DNA of 64,000 nucleotides from the NCBI RefSeq assembly GCF_040833985.1, contig NZ_CP162139.1, positions 3,000,501 through 3,064,500 on the forward strand, written 5' to 3'. The translations under genes were made by a program, and so were the position numbers. This DNA is from Leptospira sp. WS4.C2. Lineage in GTDB: Bacteria; Spirochaetota; Leptospiria; Leptospirales; Leptospiraceae. The notes beneath the pieces were generated by a model, which made no database searches, was not told where the DNA came from, and worked only from the letters and a program-made list of their open reading frames with translations. This document shows, in pieces, positions 17,293-26,041 of this stretch. Numbering within the stretch: the first letter of the stretch is position 1; every line of letters begins with the position of its first letter.

Positions 17293-18207
17293 ATGAATGA
17301 TATTACAGGCAAACGAACCACCCTTCGGTATGCAGAAGCGGAAGGGTATGTGTATTGTAAGGCGGAGACAATCGAAAGAGTCAAAGCCAACACATTACCA
17401 AAAGGGGATCTCTTTGGTGTAGCTAAGGCTGCCGCCCTTCTTGGATCTAAAAAAACCTCTGAACTCATCCCCCACTGCCATCCGGTTCCCATTGATTCTT
17501 TTTTAGTCCAGTTTGAAATCCTAGAAGAAAAAAATGCCATTCGCATCCAAACAGAAGCCAAGTCCATTGGTAAAACTGGAATTGAAATGGAAGCACTAAC
17601 GGGAGTTACTGTAGCGGCCCTTGTGATTTATGATCTCCTAAAACCGATTGATAAAGAAATAGAAATTTCTTCGATCCGACTCCTAGAAAAAAAAGGAGGA
17701 AAAACGGATGCACAAATTTCCAAATTTGCAAAAGGATCCAATGCAAAAATTTTAGTTTGTTCCGATTCTTGTTTTGCTGGAAAAAAAGAAGATGGATCGG
17801 GAAAAGTCATCTCGGAACTTCTCATCCAAGAAGGGGTGGATGTTTTAGAAATTAAAATTGTTCCCGATGAGCCAAAAGAAATTCAAAAAACCATAACAAA
17901 TTGGACAAATGAAAAAATTGATCTGATTGTGACTACCGGTGGGACAGGACTTGGACCTAGGGACAACACAACAGATACCATAAAACAAATGTTAGAACAG
18001 GAATTGCCCGGTGTGGCTGAGGTGATGCGTTCCTTTGGCCAAGATAGAACTCCTTTTGCGATGTTATCTCGTTCCATAGCTGGTAGGATCGGAAAGTCCC
18101 TGGTAGTATCCGTACCTGGAAGTAGTAATGGAGCCAGAGAAAGTATGACTGCTATTTTACCTGCGATCTTCCATGCCAAAAAAATGATGAGAGGAGAAGG
18201 ACATTGA
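17293..18207 (+). CDS. moaCB: Bifunctional MoaC-MoaB molybdenum cofactor protein
   Basis: 304-residue fusion. Residues about 1-145 are MoaC, which with MoaA forms cyclic pyranopterin monophosphate: TLPKGDLFGVAKAAALLGSKKT, LIPHCHPVPID and the KTGIEMEALTGVTVAALVIYD signature. Residues about 150-300 are MoaB/Mog-like, which adenylylates molybdopterin: ILVCSDSC, TTGGTGLGPRDNTTD and SVPGSSNGARES. The same fusion (MoaCB) is known in other bacteria. It sits between cobA and moeA, with the stop codon overlapping the moeA TTG start, so translation is probably coupled. Confidence 0.95.
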   Translation: MNDITGKRTTLRYAEAEGYVYCKAETIERVKANTLPKGDLFGVAKAAALLGSKKTSELIPHCHPVPIDSFLVQFEILEEKNAIRIQTEAKSIGKTGIEMEALTGVTVAALVIYDLLKPIDKEIEISSIRLLEKKGGKTDAQISKFAKGSNAKILVCSDSCFAGKKEDGSGKVISELLIQEGVDVLEIKIVPDEPKEIQKTITNWTNEKIDLIVTTGGTGLGPRDNTTDTIKQMLEQELPGVAEVMRSFGQDRTPFAMLSRSIAGRIGKSLVVSVPGSSNGARESMTAILPAIFHAKKMMRGEGH

Positions 18208-19394
18208 TTCCCTATTCAGAAGCTCTGGAAAAAATTTTATCGGAAGTGCGAATTTATCCGAGTGAAATTGTATCTTTAGACCAAACCTTGGGACGTGTGC
18301 TTGCCGAAGATATTGTTGCAGATCGGGATTATCCACCTTTTCATCGTTCGGCGATGGATGGATTTGCTTTAAATTCGAGAGATTACACACCAAACCAAAT
18401 TTATCCTTATCATAGAGAACTTCCTGCGGGGATGAGTCTGGATTTAGAACCGAACGAAAAGGCCATTCGGATCATGACCGGTGCCCCGGTTCCCGAAGGT
18501 TTTGATTTAGTGATCAAAATTGAAGATGCAATCCTTACCGAATTCAATGGACAAAAACAAGTTTCGTTTTCGTTAAAAGAAGTCAAATCTTGGCAAAATA
18601 TCGCCAAACAAGGAGAAGACGTAAAAAACAACCAATTGGTTTTACCCAAAGGAAGTCAAATCGGAACATCGGAATTCTCACTCCTTGCAAGTCTTGGAAA
18701 GGCAATGGTTCCCGTCATCAAAGCTCCCAAAGTACATATCATCTCTACGGGAAATGAAGTGGTTTCCATCCAAACTTCCCCCCTTCCCTACCAAATCAGA
18801 GATTCCAATTCTTATACCATCACCTCCATTCTATCCAAGTACAAAATCCAACCAGAGTCCGTGACCCATGTTCCCGATTTAGAATTAGAAATCACCGAAC
18901 AAATCCAAAAAGGATTAGAGGCCGACATTCTAATTCTTTCTGGGGGTGTTTCCATGGGAAGTATGGACCTCGTTCCATCCATATTACAAAGATTAGGTGT
19001 TGAACTCGTATTTCATAAAACATCCATCAAACCGGGAAAACCAATATGGTTCGGAAAGAGAAAAAACACCATTGTATTTGGAATGCCAGGAAATCCATTT
19101 AGTGTACAAACCTGTTCTCGTATTTTTCTTGAACCTTTTTTAAGAAAGTCCTATGGACAAAACCAACTTCCTTCTTATAAACTTCCCTATTTCACCACCA
19201 AACAAAAAAAAGGTGCTCTTACTGAATTTTTCCCAGTCCGATTAGAAACAGCAGACAAAACCTATCTCACACCACTTGCATTCAATGGAAGCGGGGATAT
19301 CCGTGCCGGCATTTTCTCGGATGGGCTTGCAATCTTTCCAAGCGACCTTTCTCAAATCCAACAAGGGGATATGATCGAATTTTTGCCTTGGTGA
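18204..19394 (+). CDS. moeA: Molybdopterin molybdenumtransferase MoeA
   Basis: 396-residue enzyme that inserts molybdate into adenylylated molybdopterin. Seen: LDQTLGRVLAEDI and PPFHRSAMDGFAL in domain 1, the MTGAPVPEGFD loop, VHIISTGNEV, and the MPT-binding-like domain with LSGGVSMGSMD, KPGKPIWFG and FGMPGNPFSV. Length is typical. The start is a TTG that overlaps the moaCB stop (TTGA), preceded by a strong GGAGAAGG. It is the last gene of the nirB-nirD-cobA-moaCB-moeA string; narK begins after about 200 nt with its own promoter. Confidence 0.95.
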   Translation: MIPYSEALEKILSEVRIYPSEIVSLDQTLGRVLAEDIVADRDYPPFHRSAMDGFALNSRDYTPNQIYPYHRELPAGMSLDLEPNEKAIRIMTGAPVPEGFDLVIKIEDAILTEFNGQKQVSFSLKEVKSWQNIAKQGEDVKNNQLVLPKGSQIGTSEFSLLASLGKAMVPVIKAPKVHIISTGNEVVSIQTSPLPYQIRDSNSYTITSILSKYKIQPESVTHVPDLELEITEQIQKGLEADILILSGGVSMGSMDLVPSILQRLGVELVFHKTSIKPGKPIWFGKRKNTIVFGMPGNPFSVQTCSRIFLEPFLRKSYGQNQLPSYKLPYFTTKQKKGALTEFFPVRLETADKTYLTPLAFNGSGDIRAGIFSDGLAIFPSDLSQIQQGDMIEFLPW

Positions 19395-19463
19395 TCACAT
19401 TCTTCAGAAATTCTGTATAAATGGTACGCAGATGATACGCTTTTTGGTCAAAAAATTGCCGGA

Positions 19464-19483
19464 TTGTAGTACATATTCTACAA
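19464..19483. promoter_or_regulatory. Palindrome upstream of narK promoter
   Basis: TTGTAG-N8-CTACAA is a perfect 6-8-6 inverted repeat centred about 80 nt upstream of the narK sigma-54-type element. That is a usual distance for an enhancer-binding activator. It is not the classical NtrC consensus, so the regulator is unknown. Confidence 0.4.
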
Positions 19484-19551
19484 CAGGGAAAACCATAAGC
19501 GTAAAGTTCAGTTTTAGGGCGTTTTAACGCATTTTAAGTCATTTCGTGCTC

Positions 19552-19567
19552 TGGTACACTTTTTGCA
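19552..19567 (+). promoter_or_regulatory. Sigma-54-type promoter of narK
   Basis: TGGTACACTTTTTGCA fits the sigma-54 consensus closely, with GG at 19553-19554 and GC at 19565-19566. Transcription would start near 19578, only about 20 nt before the GTG start and just ahead of the AGGAG ribosome site. Confidence 0.7.
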
Positions 19568-19597
19568 CTGTTTATCAGCATTAGGAGTACACTCACC

Positions 19598-20953
19598 GTG
19601 ACCATTACACCTCATGCGAAAGCAACTAAAATCGAATTATTCAGCCTGGCAACACCCCAGATGCGCACCTTTCACCTAACATGGATTGCATTTTTTCTAT
19701 GTTTTTTTGGATGGTTTGGTATCGCTCCCCTTATGGTTTATGTTAGAGAAGAACTTTCTTTAACAAAAGCTCAAATTGGAAACATCATCATTGCCTCTGT
19801 CGCCATAACCATCTTTATGCGACTATTTATCGGTTGGTTGTGCGACAAAATTGGACCACGGATTGCCTATACTTTCCTTTTAACTTTAGGATCAATCCCT
19901 GTTATGTGTATTGGTCTTGCAGATAGTTATCTTTCCTTTCTATTATTACGATTGGCCATTGGTGCCATCGGTGCTTCTTTTGTGATCACTCAATATCATA
20001 CTTCTGTTATGTTTGCACCAAACATCATTGGTACTGCTAATGCAACCACTGCGGGATGGGGTAACTTAGGTGGTGGTGTGACTCAAATGTTGATGCCTAT
20101 TCTATTCGGATTTTTTGTAGCTTTCGGATTTACTACGGGAGTTTCTTGGAGACTTGCCATGGTGGTTCCTGGGGCTGCCTTGTTTATCATGGGAATCATT
20201 TATTACTTCGGAACTCAAGACACTCCTGGTGGAAATTTTAAAGACATTAAAGAAACTTATCCTACCTTCCAAGGGGGAAAGAAAAATTCACTGAGTAACT
20301 TCTTACTCGTGATCAAAGATCCAAGAGTATGGTTACTTTTTCTTGCCTACGGTGCTTGTTTTGGAATTGAACTTACCATCAATAACATTGCCGCCTTGTA
20401 TTATGTTGACCAGTTCAAACTTTCTCCTGCCACTGCAGGACTCATTGCTGGACTTTTTGGACTCATGAACTTATTTGCAAGAACACTCGGTGGTGCTTTT
20501 GGTGATAAGTTCGGAATCAAATGGGGTCTTCGCGGAAGAGTTGTTTGGTTGGCAGCAGTGCTTGCAGGGGAAGGACTTTGTTTGATTTTATTTTCACAAA
20601 TGAGTTCTCTCATCCTCGCTATTTCCTCTATGATCGTCTTTAGTTTGTTTGTGCAAATGTCAGAAGGAGCCACTTTCTCTGTTGTTCCTTTCATTAACAA
20701 AAAAGCAATTGGTGCAGTATCTGGAATTGTCGGAGCTGGCGGAAATGCGGGAGCAGTGTCTGCGGGATTTTTATTCCGAGGGGACTTAACTTACCAAAAC
20801 GCACTTCTTATCATTGGGATCACAGTGACCGTTGCGTCCTTCTTTACTCTTCTTGTAAGATTTTCAACGGAAGAAGAAAAGGAAGTGGGGGATGAAATGA
20901 ACCAAATTCTACCAGCTGGTGAGAAGAAGCCCACTTTAGTTTCTGCAACATAG
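19598..20953 (+). CDS. narK: Nitrate/nitrite transporter, NNP family (NarK/NasA type)
   Basis: 451-residue major-facilitator transporter for nitrate uptake, with about twelve hydrophobic helices. Family signatures seen: FFLCFFGWFGIAPLMVYVREELSLTK in helix 1, RLFIGWLCDKIGPR between helices 2 and 3, and the nitrate-signature glycine-rich stretches NATTAGWGNLGGGVTQM and GAVSGIVGAGGNAGAVSAGF. The start is GTG at 19598 with AGGAG 10 nt upstream. A sigma-54-type promoter and a palindrome precede it. It supplies the fused nitrate reductase, and by context is assimilatory. Confidence 0.93.
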   Translation: MTITPHAKATKIELFSLATPQMRTFHLTWIAFFLCFFGWFGIAPLMVYVREELSLTKAQIGNIIIASVAITIFMRLFIGWLCDKIGPRIAYTFLLTLGSIPVMCIGLADSYLSFLLLRLAIGAIGASFVITQYHTSVMFAPNIIGTANATTAGWGNLGGGVTQMLMPILFGFFVAFGFTTGVSWRLAMVVPGAALFIMGIIYYFGTQDTPGGNFKDIKETYPTFQGGKKNSLSNFLLVIKDPRVWLLFLAYGACFGIELTINNIAALYYVDQFKLSPATAGLIAGLFGLMNLFARTLGGAFGDKFGIKWGLRGRVVWLAAVLAGEGLCLILFSQMSSLILAISSMIVFSLFVQMSEGATFSVVPFINKKAIGAVSGIVGAGGNAGAVSAGFLFRGDLTYQNALLIIGITVTVASFFTLLVRFSTEEEKEVGDEMNQILPAGEKKPTLVSAT

Positions 20954-20955
20954 AA

Positions 20956-20980
20956 CGTCGAAAGAGTCGATTTTTTTTTA
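20956..20980 (+). terminator. Possible terminator after narK
   Basis: A short TCGA/TCGA stem with a five-base loop is followed by nine T residues, just after the narK stop. The stem is weak but the T-run and position fit a rho-independent terminator. Confidence 0.4.
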
Positions 20981-21051
20981 GAAAAATTGATTCATTTTAA
21001 ACTTGTCTAAAGAAAAACTTTCTTCTAAAATTTCAGTTTTAGGAGAGAGTT

Positions 21052-23208
21052 ATGGACCAAATTCATTACCGGTCTTGCAGTTTGTGCGAGGCAATGTGTG
21101 GACTACAAATCGAATTGAAAGATGGCTCCATCCAAGGATTTAAAGGAGACCCAGAAGACAAATTTAGCCGAGGCCATATTTGTCCCAAAGGACCCGAACT
21201 AAAAAGCCTTTACGAAGACCCCGATCGTATCAAATTCCCGCAGAAAAAAACAAAGAATGGATGGGAAACTGTTTCTTGGGTGGATGCCCTCACCGACATC
21301 GCTACCCAACTTGTAAAAATTCAAACCACTTATGGAAACGATTCGGTTGCCATCTACAATGGAAACCCGACGGTTCACAACTACGGATCTATGTTACTCG
21401 GTCAAAGATTTGCCAGTAGACTCAAAACCAAAAATAACTTCTCCGCCACGTCAGTAGACCAGTTGCCCCACCAATTACTTTCTTACTTAATGTTTGGCCA
21501 CCAACTCCTAGTCCCCATCCCAGATATTGATCATACCGATTTTTTTCTAATTTTAGGTGGGAACCCATTTGCATCTAATGGAAGTTTAATGAGTGTCCCC
21601 GATGTCAAAAAACGATTAAAAGCCATTCAAGATCGCGGTGGAAAGTATGTGGTGGTGGATCCACGTAAATCAGAAACCGCAGACCATGCAAACGAACACA
21701 TATTTATTAAACCAGGAACCGATGCCTATTTCCTTCTTTCAATTCTCCATGTTCTTTTTGAAAAAGATCTGACCAAACCAAATGAACTGATTCGAAAGGA
21801 TGACCTGTTATCCTTCCAAACGATCACTAAAGAATACAGCCCTGAAAGAGTCTCCCAAATCACAGGTGTTTCCAAAGAAACGATCGAAAGAATCGCATTC
21901 GAATTTGCGAATGCACCATCAGCGGTTTGTTACGGAAGGGTCGGTGTTTCCACACAAGAATTCGGAGCGGTTTGCCAGTGGCTCATCAACGTCATCAATA
22001 TTGTCACTGGAAATTTAGACAAAAGAGGTGGTGCCATGTTCACACTCCCTGCCGTTGACTTGGTGGGTGAAGGATCTGTGATGCGTTCCTCTCCGGGAAG
22101 TTTTAATTCCTACCAGTCAAGAGTTCGTAAACTTCCTGAATTCAGTGACGAACTTCCTGTGGCGGCACTCGCTGAAGAAATTCTTACCGAAGGGGAAGGA
22201 AAAATTCGTGCCTTATTCACTTCGGCAGGGAACCCTGTTTTATCAACACCTAACGGAACTAAGCTTGATAAAGCATTATCTAGTTTGGATTTTATGGTAA
22301 GTGTTGACTTTTATTTGAACGAAACCACAAAACATGCGCACTATATTTTACCTCCGACTTCTGCTTTAGAACATGACCATTATGATTTGATTTTTAATGT
22401 TTTTGCAGTTAGAAATACGGCAAGATACAACCAACCACTCTTTACTCCAGAACCAGGGATGTTACACGACTGGGAAATATTTACTGACTTAACCAAACGT
22501 TTGGAACTAACAAGGGCTAATAAAGAACTCCCCAAAGAACTAGTCAAAACAAAACTAACACCTGCTAGTATCATTGACCATGCACTCAAATCAGGACCGT
22601 ATGGATCCAAAGGGCCTCATAATCGAGAGATGAGTTTGGAACTTTTAAAAAACAGTCCCCATGGTGTGGACTTAGGACCATTACAGCCCAGTTTTCCAGA
22701 ACGTTTGTATACCGAAGACAAAAGGATCCATCTTTTCCCAGAGATTTTAAAAGAAGATTTACCGCGTCTTAAAAGTAAGTTTTTGGAATGGGAAAAATTT
22801 ACCTCTGACAAATCGCAATTTTTACTCATAGGAAGAAGGCATTTACGAAGTAATAATTCCTGGATGCACAATCTCCCAAAACTCATGACAGGAAAACCAC
22901 GTTGTACAGTGATGATCCATCCCAGTGATGCCAACCATTTGGGAATTCTCAATGAGGAAGAAGTCATTGTAGAATCTTCCGTTGGTAAAATTCAAATCCC
23001 GGTTGAGATTACCGAAGAACTGATGCAAGGTGTTGTGAGCATTCCTCATGGATTTGGACACAATCGTGGTGGAACCAATCAAAAGGTAGCCACCGAATTT
23101 TCAGGAGTCAGTATCAACGATCTTACCGATGACCAGGCCATCGATGCATTTTCAGGAAATGCTGCCTTTAGTGGAATCAAAGTATCAATCAAAAAACAAC
23201 CGGCCTAA
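21052..23208 (+). CDS. Molybdopterin-dependent oxidoreductase of unknown substrate
   Basis: 718-residue cytoplasmic molybdoenzyme of the DMSO-reductase superfamily, with no twin-arginine signal. A [4Fe-4S] site is formed by C9, C12, C16 and C44. The residue at the usual Mo-ligand position falls in SATSVDQ (about 131-137), so the ligand is serine or aspartate rather than the cysteine seen in the nitrate reductase. The C-terminal domain (FLLIGRRHLRSNNSWMHNLPKLM) is the cofactor-binding fold. There is no adjacent electron-transfer subunit, so the substrate is open; formate-dehydrogenase-like or another reductase role is possible. The final codons overlap the convergent moeB-like gene by 4 nt. 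Confidence 0.85.
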   Translation: MDQIHYRSCSLCEAMCGLQIELKDGSIQGFKGDPEDKFSRGHICPKGPELKSLYEDPDRIKFPQKKTKNGWETVSWVDALTDIATQLVKIQTTYGNDSVAIYNGNPTVHNYGSMLLGQRFASRLKTKNNFSATSVDQLPHQLLSYLMFGHQLLVPIPDIDHTDFFLILGGNPFASNGSLMSVPDVKKRLKAIQDRGGKYVVVDPRKSETADHANEHIFIKPGTDAYFLLSILHVLFEKDLTKPNELIRKDDLLSFQTITKEYSPERVSQITGVSKETIERIAFEFANAPSAVCYGRVGVSTQEFGAVCQWLINVINIVTGNLDKRGGAMFTLPAVDLVGEGSVMRSSPGSFNSYQSRVRKLPEFSDELPVAALAEEILTEGEGKIRALFTSAGNPVLSTPNGTKLDKALSSLDFMVSVDFYLNETTKHAHYILPPTSALEHDHYDLIFNVFAVRNTARYNQPLFTPEPGMLHDWEIFTDLTKRLELTRANKELPKELVKTKLTPASIIDHALKSGPYGSKGPHNREMSLELLKNSPHGVDLGPLQPSFPERLYTEDKRIHLFPEILKEDLPRLKSKFLEWEKFTSDKSQFLLIGRRHLRSNNSWMHNLPKLMTGKPRCTVMIHPSDANHLGILNEEEVIVESSVGKIQIPVEITEELMQGVVSIPHGFGHNRGGTNQKVATEFSGVSINDLTDDQAIDAFSGNAAFSGIKVSIKKQPA

Positions 23209-24281
23209 AGGGGAGCTTGGTTTTTCAAGTATTGGATGTAGGCTCTCCTTCCTCCAATGAGTGAATAAACCTGGTTTGTCATTTGTAAGTAAGCTAATGC
23301 TTTTTTAGATCGGGCCCCTGTTTCGCAAATACAAACAAGGGTTAGATCTCTATCGAAAAGAGGAAGATAACCTCTTTCCAATTCCGATAGAGGCAACAAA
23401 AAAGTATCGGAAATTGGATTCGAATCGGTTTCTTCATTTTCTCTGACATCGATAAGAAGAGTATTTCCTTTATTCTTATACGCAATGAATTCGCTTGGAT
23501 ATATTTCCTTCACATGTAAATCTGTGTGGGATTCTTTTTTTCCCTGCCCGCAAGTGGGACAATTCACATTCGCATCTATTTTAGATTGGTATAACATGGG
23601 CGGATTCCATTCCATAAAGTATACCGAAGATAGGTCTGTCGATTTTGGATCTAAGAGATACTGCATGGCCAAAGAAGATTGATAAGTTCCGGCAAGTGCG
23701 GTTTGTACTCCAAGAACACCACCCATACTACAATTCAAAGTATCCCCTTCTTTTAAATCTGGAAACAAACAACGGTAACATGGTCGTCCTTTCCCGGAAA
23801 AGATGGCAAACTGAGCACTCGTTCGAAATACAGAGGCCGTCACCAAAGGAATCAATTTTTGAATACAGAAATCATTGATGAGATACTTCGATGTAATGGT
23901 GTCCGTACAATCCAAAACAAGATCCCATCCATTGAAGAGATCAGGTTTTGTATCTTCCGAAAGCAGTTCTGAAAAACAATCTACTTGCAGCCAAGGACAA
24001 TGTTCCAACAAAACCCGAGAAACCACTTCTATTTTGGGTAAACCAAGATCACGAAATGTAAACAAAGTTTGGCGGTGGAGGTTTGAAATCTCCACAATAT
24101 CAAAATCAACCAAACCAATGCGACCAATTCCTCCGAGGGCGAGTTGCAAGGCGGCAGGACATCCGAGTCCCCCAAGGCCTATGACAAGGACCGAGGAGTC
24201 TCGCCATTTTTTTTGACCGATAGAGCCAATTTCAGGAACTTGGACTTGGCGTTGGAAGAATGATTCCTCTTCTGTACCCAT
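23205..24281 (-). CDS. MoeB/ThiF-type adenylyltransferase with rhodanese domain
   Basis: 358-residue protein predicted to activate the C-terminal glycine of MoaD. N-terminal E1-like domain (about 1-250): VLVIGLGGLGCPAALQLALGGIG nucleotide-binding loop, VDFDIVEISNLHRQ, DCTDT, and zinc cysteine pairs CYRC and CPTC. Residues about 260-358 are a rhodanese domain with active-site loop CETGARS, which could carry the sulfur. This MoeZ-like arrangement is known from actinobacteria and eukaryotic MOCS3. It is convergent with the molybdoenzyme gene and divergent from moaA. Confidence 0.9.
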   Translation of the reverse strand: MGTEEESFFQRQVQVPEIGSIGQKKWRDSSVLVIGLGGLGCPAALQLALGGIGRIGLVDFDIVEISNLHRQTLFTFRDLGLPKIEVVSRVLLEHCPWLQVDCFSELLSEDTKPDLFNGWDLVLDCTDTITSKYLINDFCIQKLIPLVTASVFRTSAQFAIFSGKGRPCYRCLFPDLKEGDTLNCSMGGVLGVQTALAGTYQSSLAMQYLLDPKSTDLSSVYFMEWNPPMLYQSKIDANVNCPTCGQGKKESHTDLHVKEIYPSEFIAYKNKGNTLLIDVRENEETDSNPISDTFLLPLSELERGYLPLFDRDLTLVCICETGARSKKALAYLQMTNQVYSLIGGRRAYIQYLKNQAPL

Positions 24282-24412
24282 AAATGAAAGAAGAATTAAA
24301 GATTTAAGGCGATCAAGGAGAAATTAAACACTCATTAAAATAGTTCAATAACCGAATCCGACTTCCTATTTTTGTTTTCAAGTAAGAAATCTAGATTAAA
24401 CTCGACCTTAAG

Positions 24413-25354
24413 GTGAATGCGCATACTAGAAAATTTGAAGTGCTTCGAGTAAGTATTCTATCTCATTGTAGTTTTGCTTGCGTTTATTGTGCTCCCAAAA
24501 ACAAACCTGACCTTCCTAACTTCTATCCAAAAATTCATTACTTAAGTCCTGAACTTTTAGAATCCAAAATCAAAGCCCTCACATCTCATATCCAATTAAA
24601 AGAAGTCCACCTAACAGGAGGAGAACCTACACTTCATAAAGACTTAGTAGTTTTAATTCAGAAATTGAGAGAGATAAATATAAATGATATTGCCATTACC
24701 TCCAACGGATTTTTTGAAGATGGACTGATCCCAAAAATGAAACAGGCAGGGCTCACGAGGATGAATTTTTCTCTAGACAGTTTTTCGCAAAGAGGATTTG
24801 AAAAACTCAGTGATCGCAAACTTCCCGTCGAACGTTTGTTGAAACGAATTTTAGAAGCAAAAAGATTAGGATTGGAAGTAAAAGTCAATTGTACTGTCTT
24901 AAAAGGTTACAATGAATCGGAAATTCTCGATCTTTTACAATGGTCGGGAGAAAATACAATACCGATTCGATTTTTGGAATTCATGAAAATGGGTCCTCTG
25001 CAAGAGGAACATTCCGAATGTTTTTTTTCGGCAGAAGAAATTCGTAACATCATTCAAAGCCGTTACAACATTCAACCTTACCCGACAGCTCCGGATTCCA
25101 CTGCCACCTATCACATCACAGACGAAGGTTTTATATTTGGAATCATTGCCAATCATACAGAACCATTTTGTGAAGGTTGTAATCGCCTACGTATGGACTC
25201 TCTTGGTAGAATTTATGGATGTTTAAGTGACCAGACATCCTTTGATCTTCCTTCGGATCCTTCTGAAGTACCATTTGTTTTGCAGAAGGCGATGGATACA
25301 AAAAAAATGCATTTTACTGGTTCAGAGCTTTCTATGAAATTTATTGGAGGATAA
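24413..25354 (+). CDS. moaA: GTP 3',8-cyclase MoaA
   Basis: 313-residue radical-SAM enzyme for the first step of molybdenum-cofactor synthesis. The CxxxCxxC cluster is in SHCSFACVYC (about residues 19-26). HLTGGEPTLHKD is the SAM-binding glycine motif, and the second [4Fe-4S] site is in PFCEGCNRLRMDSLGRIYGC. The protein ends in GG, as needed for activity with MoaC. The start is GTG at 24413, giving 12 residues before the LRVSI strand, slightly short for the family; an upstream stop prevents extension. It begins a tight moaA-moaD-moaE-mobA operon. Confidence 0.95.
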   Translation: MNAHTRKFEVLRVSILSHCSFACVYCAPKNKPDLPNFYPKIHYLSPELLESKIKALTSHIQLKEVHLTGGEPTLHKDLVVLIQKLREININDIAITSNGFFEDGLIPKMKQAGLTRMNFSLDSFSQRGFEKLSDRKLPVERLLKRILEAKRLGLEVKVNCTVLKGYNESEILDLLQWSGENTIPIRFLEFMKMGPLQEEHSECFFSAEEIRNIIQSRYNIQPYPTAPDSTATYHITDEGFIFGIIANHTEPFCEGCNRLRMDSLGRIYGCLSDQTSFDLPSDPSEVPFVLQKAMDTKKMHFTGSELSMKFIGG

Positions 25355-25597
25355 ATGAAAATCCAATTGTTATCGTTTGCTGCCCTAAAGGATTTTTTTC
25401 CGTCCAAACAGGAGCTGATTTTAGATGGAATCAAAACTGTTTCCGATTTAAAAATGTATCTTCACCTACGCAATCCAGATGCTACGAACTTAATCAAAAT
25501 CAGTCGCATTTCAATCAACCAAACCATTGCCAAAGACTCTGATCCTATCGTCGACGGGGCCGTTGTTGCAATCCTTCCTCCATCAAGCGGTGGTTAA
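25355..25597 (+). CDS. moaD: Molybdopterin synthase sulfur carrier MoaD
   Basis: 80-residue ubiquitin-fold protein that carries thiocarboxylate sulfur at its C-terminal GG (LPPSSGG). The DGAVVAILPPSSGG ending and the FAALKDF segment near residue 10 are typical. The ATG directly abuts the moaA stop and the stop abuts the moaE ATG, so the genes are translationally coupled. It is presumably charged by the MoeB/rhodanese protein encoded at 23205-24281. Confidence 0.95.
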   Translation: MKIQLLSFAALKDFFPSKQELILDGIKTVSDLKMYLHLRNPDATNLIKISRISINQTIAKDSDPIVDGAVVAILPPSSGG

Positions 25598-26041
25598 ATG
25601 GAACCCAATACACAATACAAACATATTACAGAAACCAAATTAGAGCTTCCCTCACAATTTCCACCACTTCCTAGTATGGGTGGGTATGTACTCTTTGCAG
25701 GTATCGTACGCGACATCAATGACGGAAGACAAGTCACTCATTTAGAATATGAAGCTTATTCCGAAATGGCCAACCAAATGATTGCAGCCATCATCACCGA
25801 TGCATTCAAAAAATGGGACTTACAATTCGCCGATTGTATCCATCGACTTGGCAAACTTCTCTTAGGGGAAGTGGCAGTGATCGTTAATACTGGTGCCGTC
25901 CACAGAGACGAGGCGTACAAAGCAAATCGGTATATCATTGATCGAGTCAAACACGAAGTTCCTATTTGGAAAAAGGAATACTATGTGGATGGAAGTTCAG
26001 AATGGTCACAAGGCTGTGTGGATGACACCCACAACCACTGA
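25598..26041 (+). CDS. moaE: Molybdopterin synthase catalytic subunit MoaE
   Basis: 147-residue large subunit of molybdopterin synthase, forming dithiolene with MoaD thiocarboxylate. Seen: YVLFAGIVRDINDGRQVTHLEYEAYSEMANQM, the IHRLGKLLLGEVAVIV segment, HRDEAYKANRYIIDRVKHEVPIWKKEYY with the catalytic lysines, and the closing SEWSQGC. Length is as expected. The ATG abuts the moaD stop, and its last 20 nt overlap the start of mobA. Confidence 0.95.
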   Translation: MEPNTQYKHITETKLELPSQFPPLPSMGGYVLFAGIVRDINDGRQVTHLEYEAYSEMANQMIAAIITDAFKKWDLQFADCIHRLGKLLLGEVAVIVNTGAVHRDEAYKANRYIIDRVKHEVPIWKKEYYVDGSSEWSQGCVDDTHNH

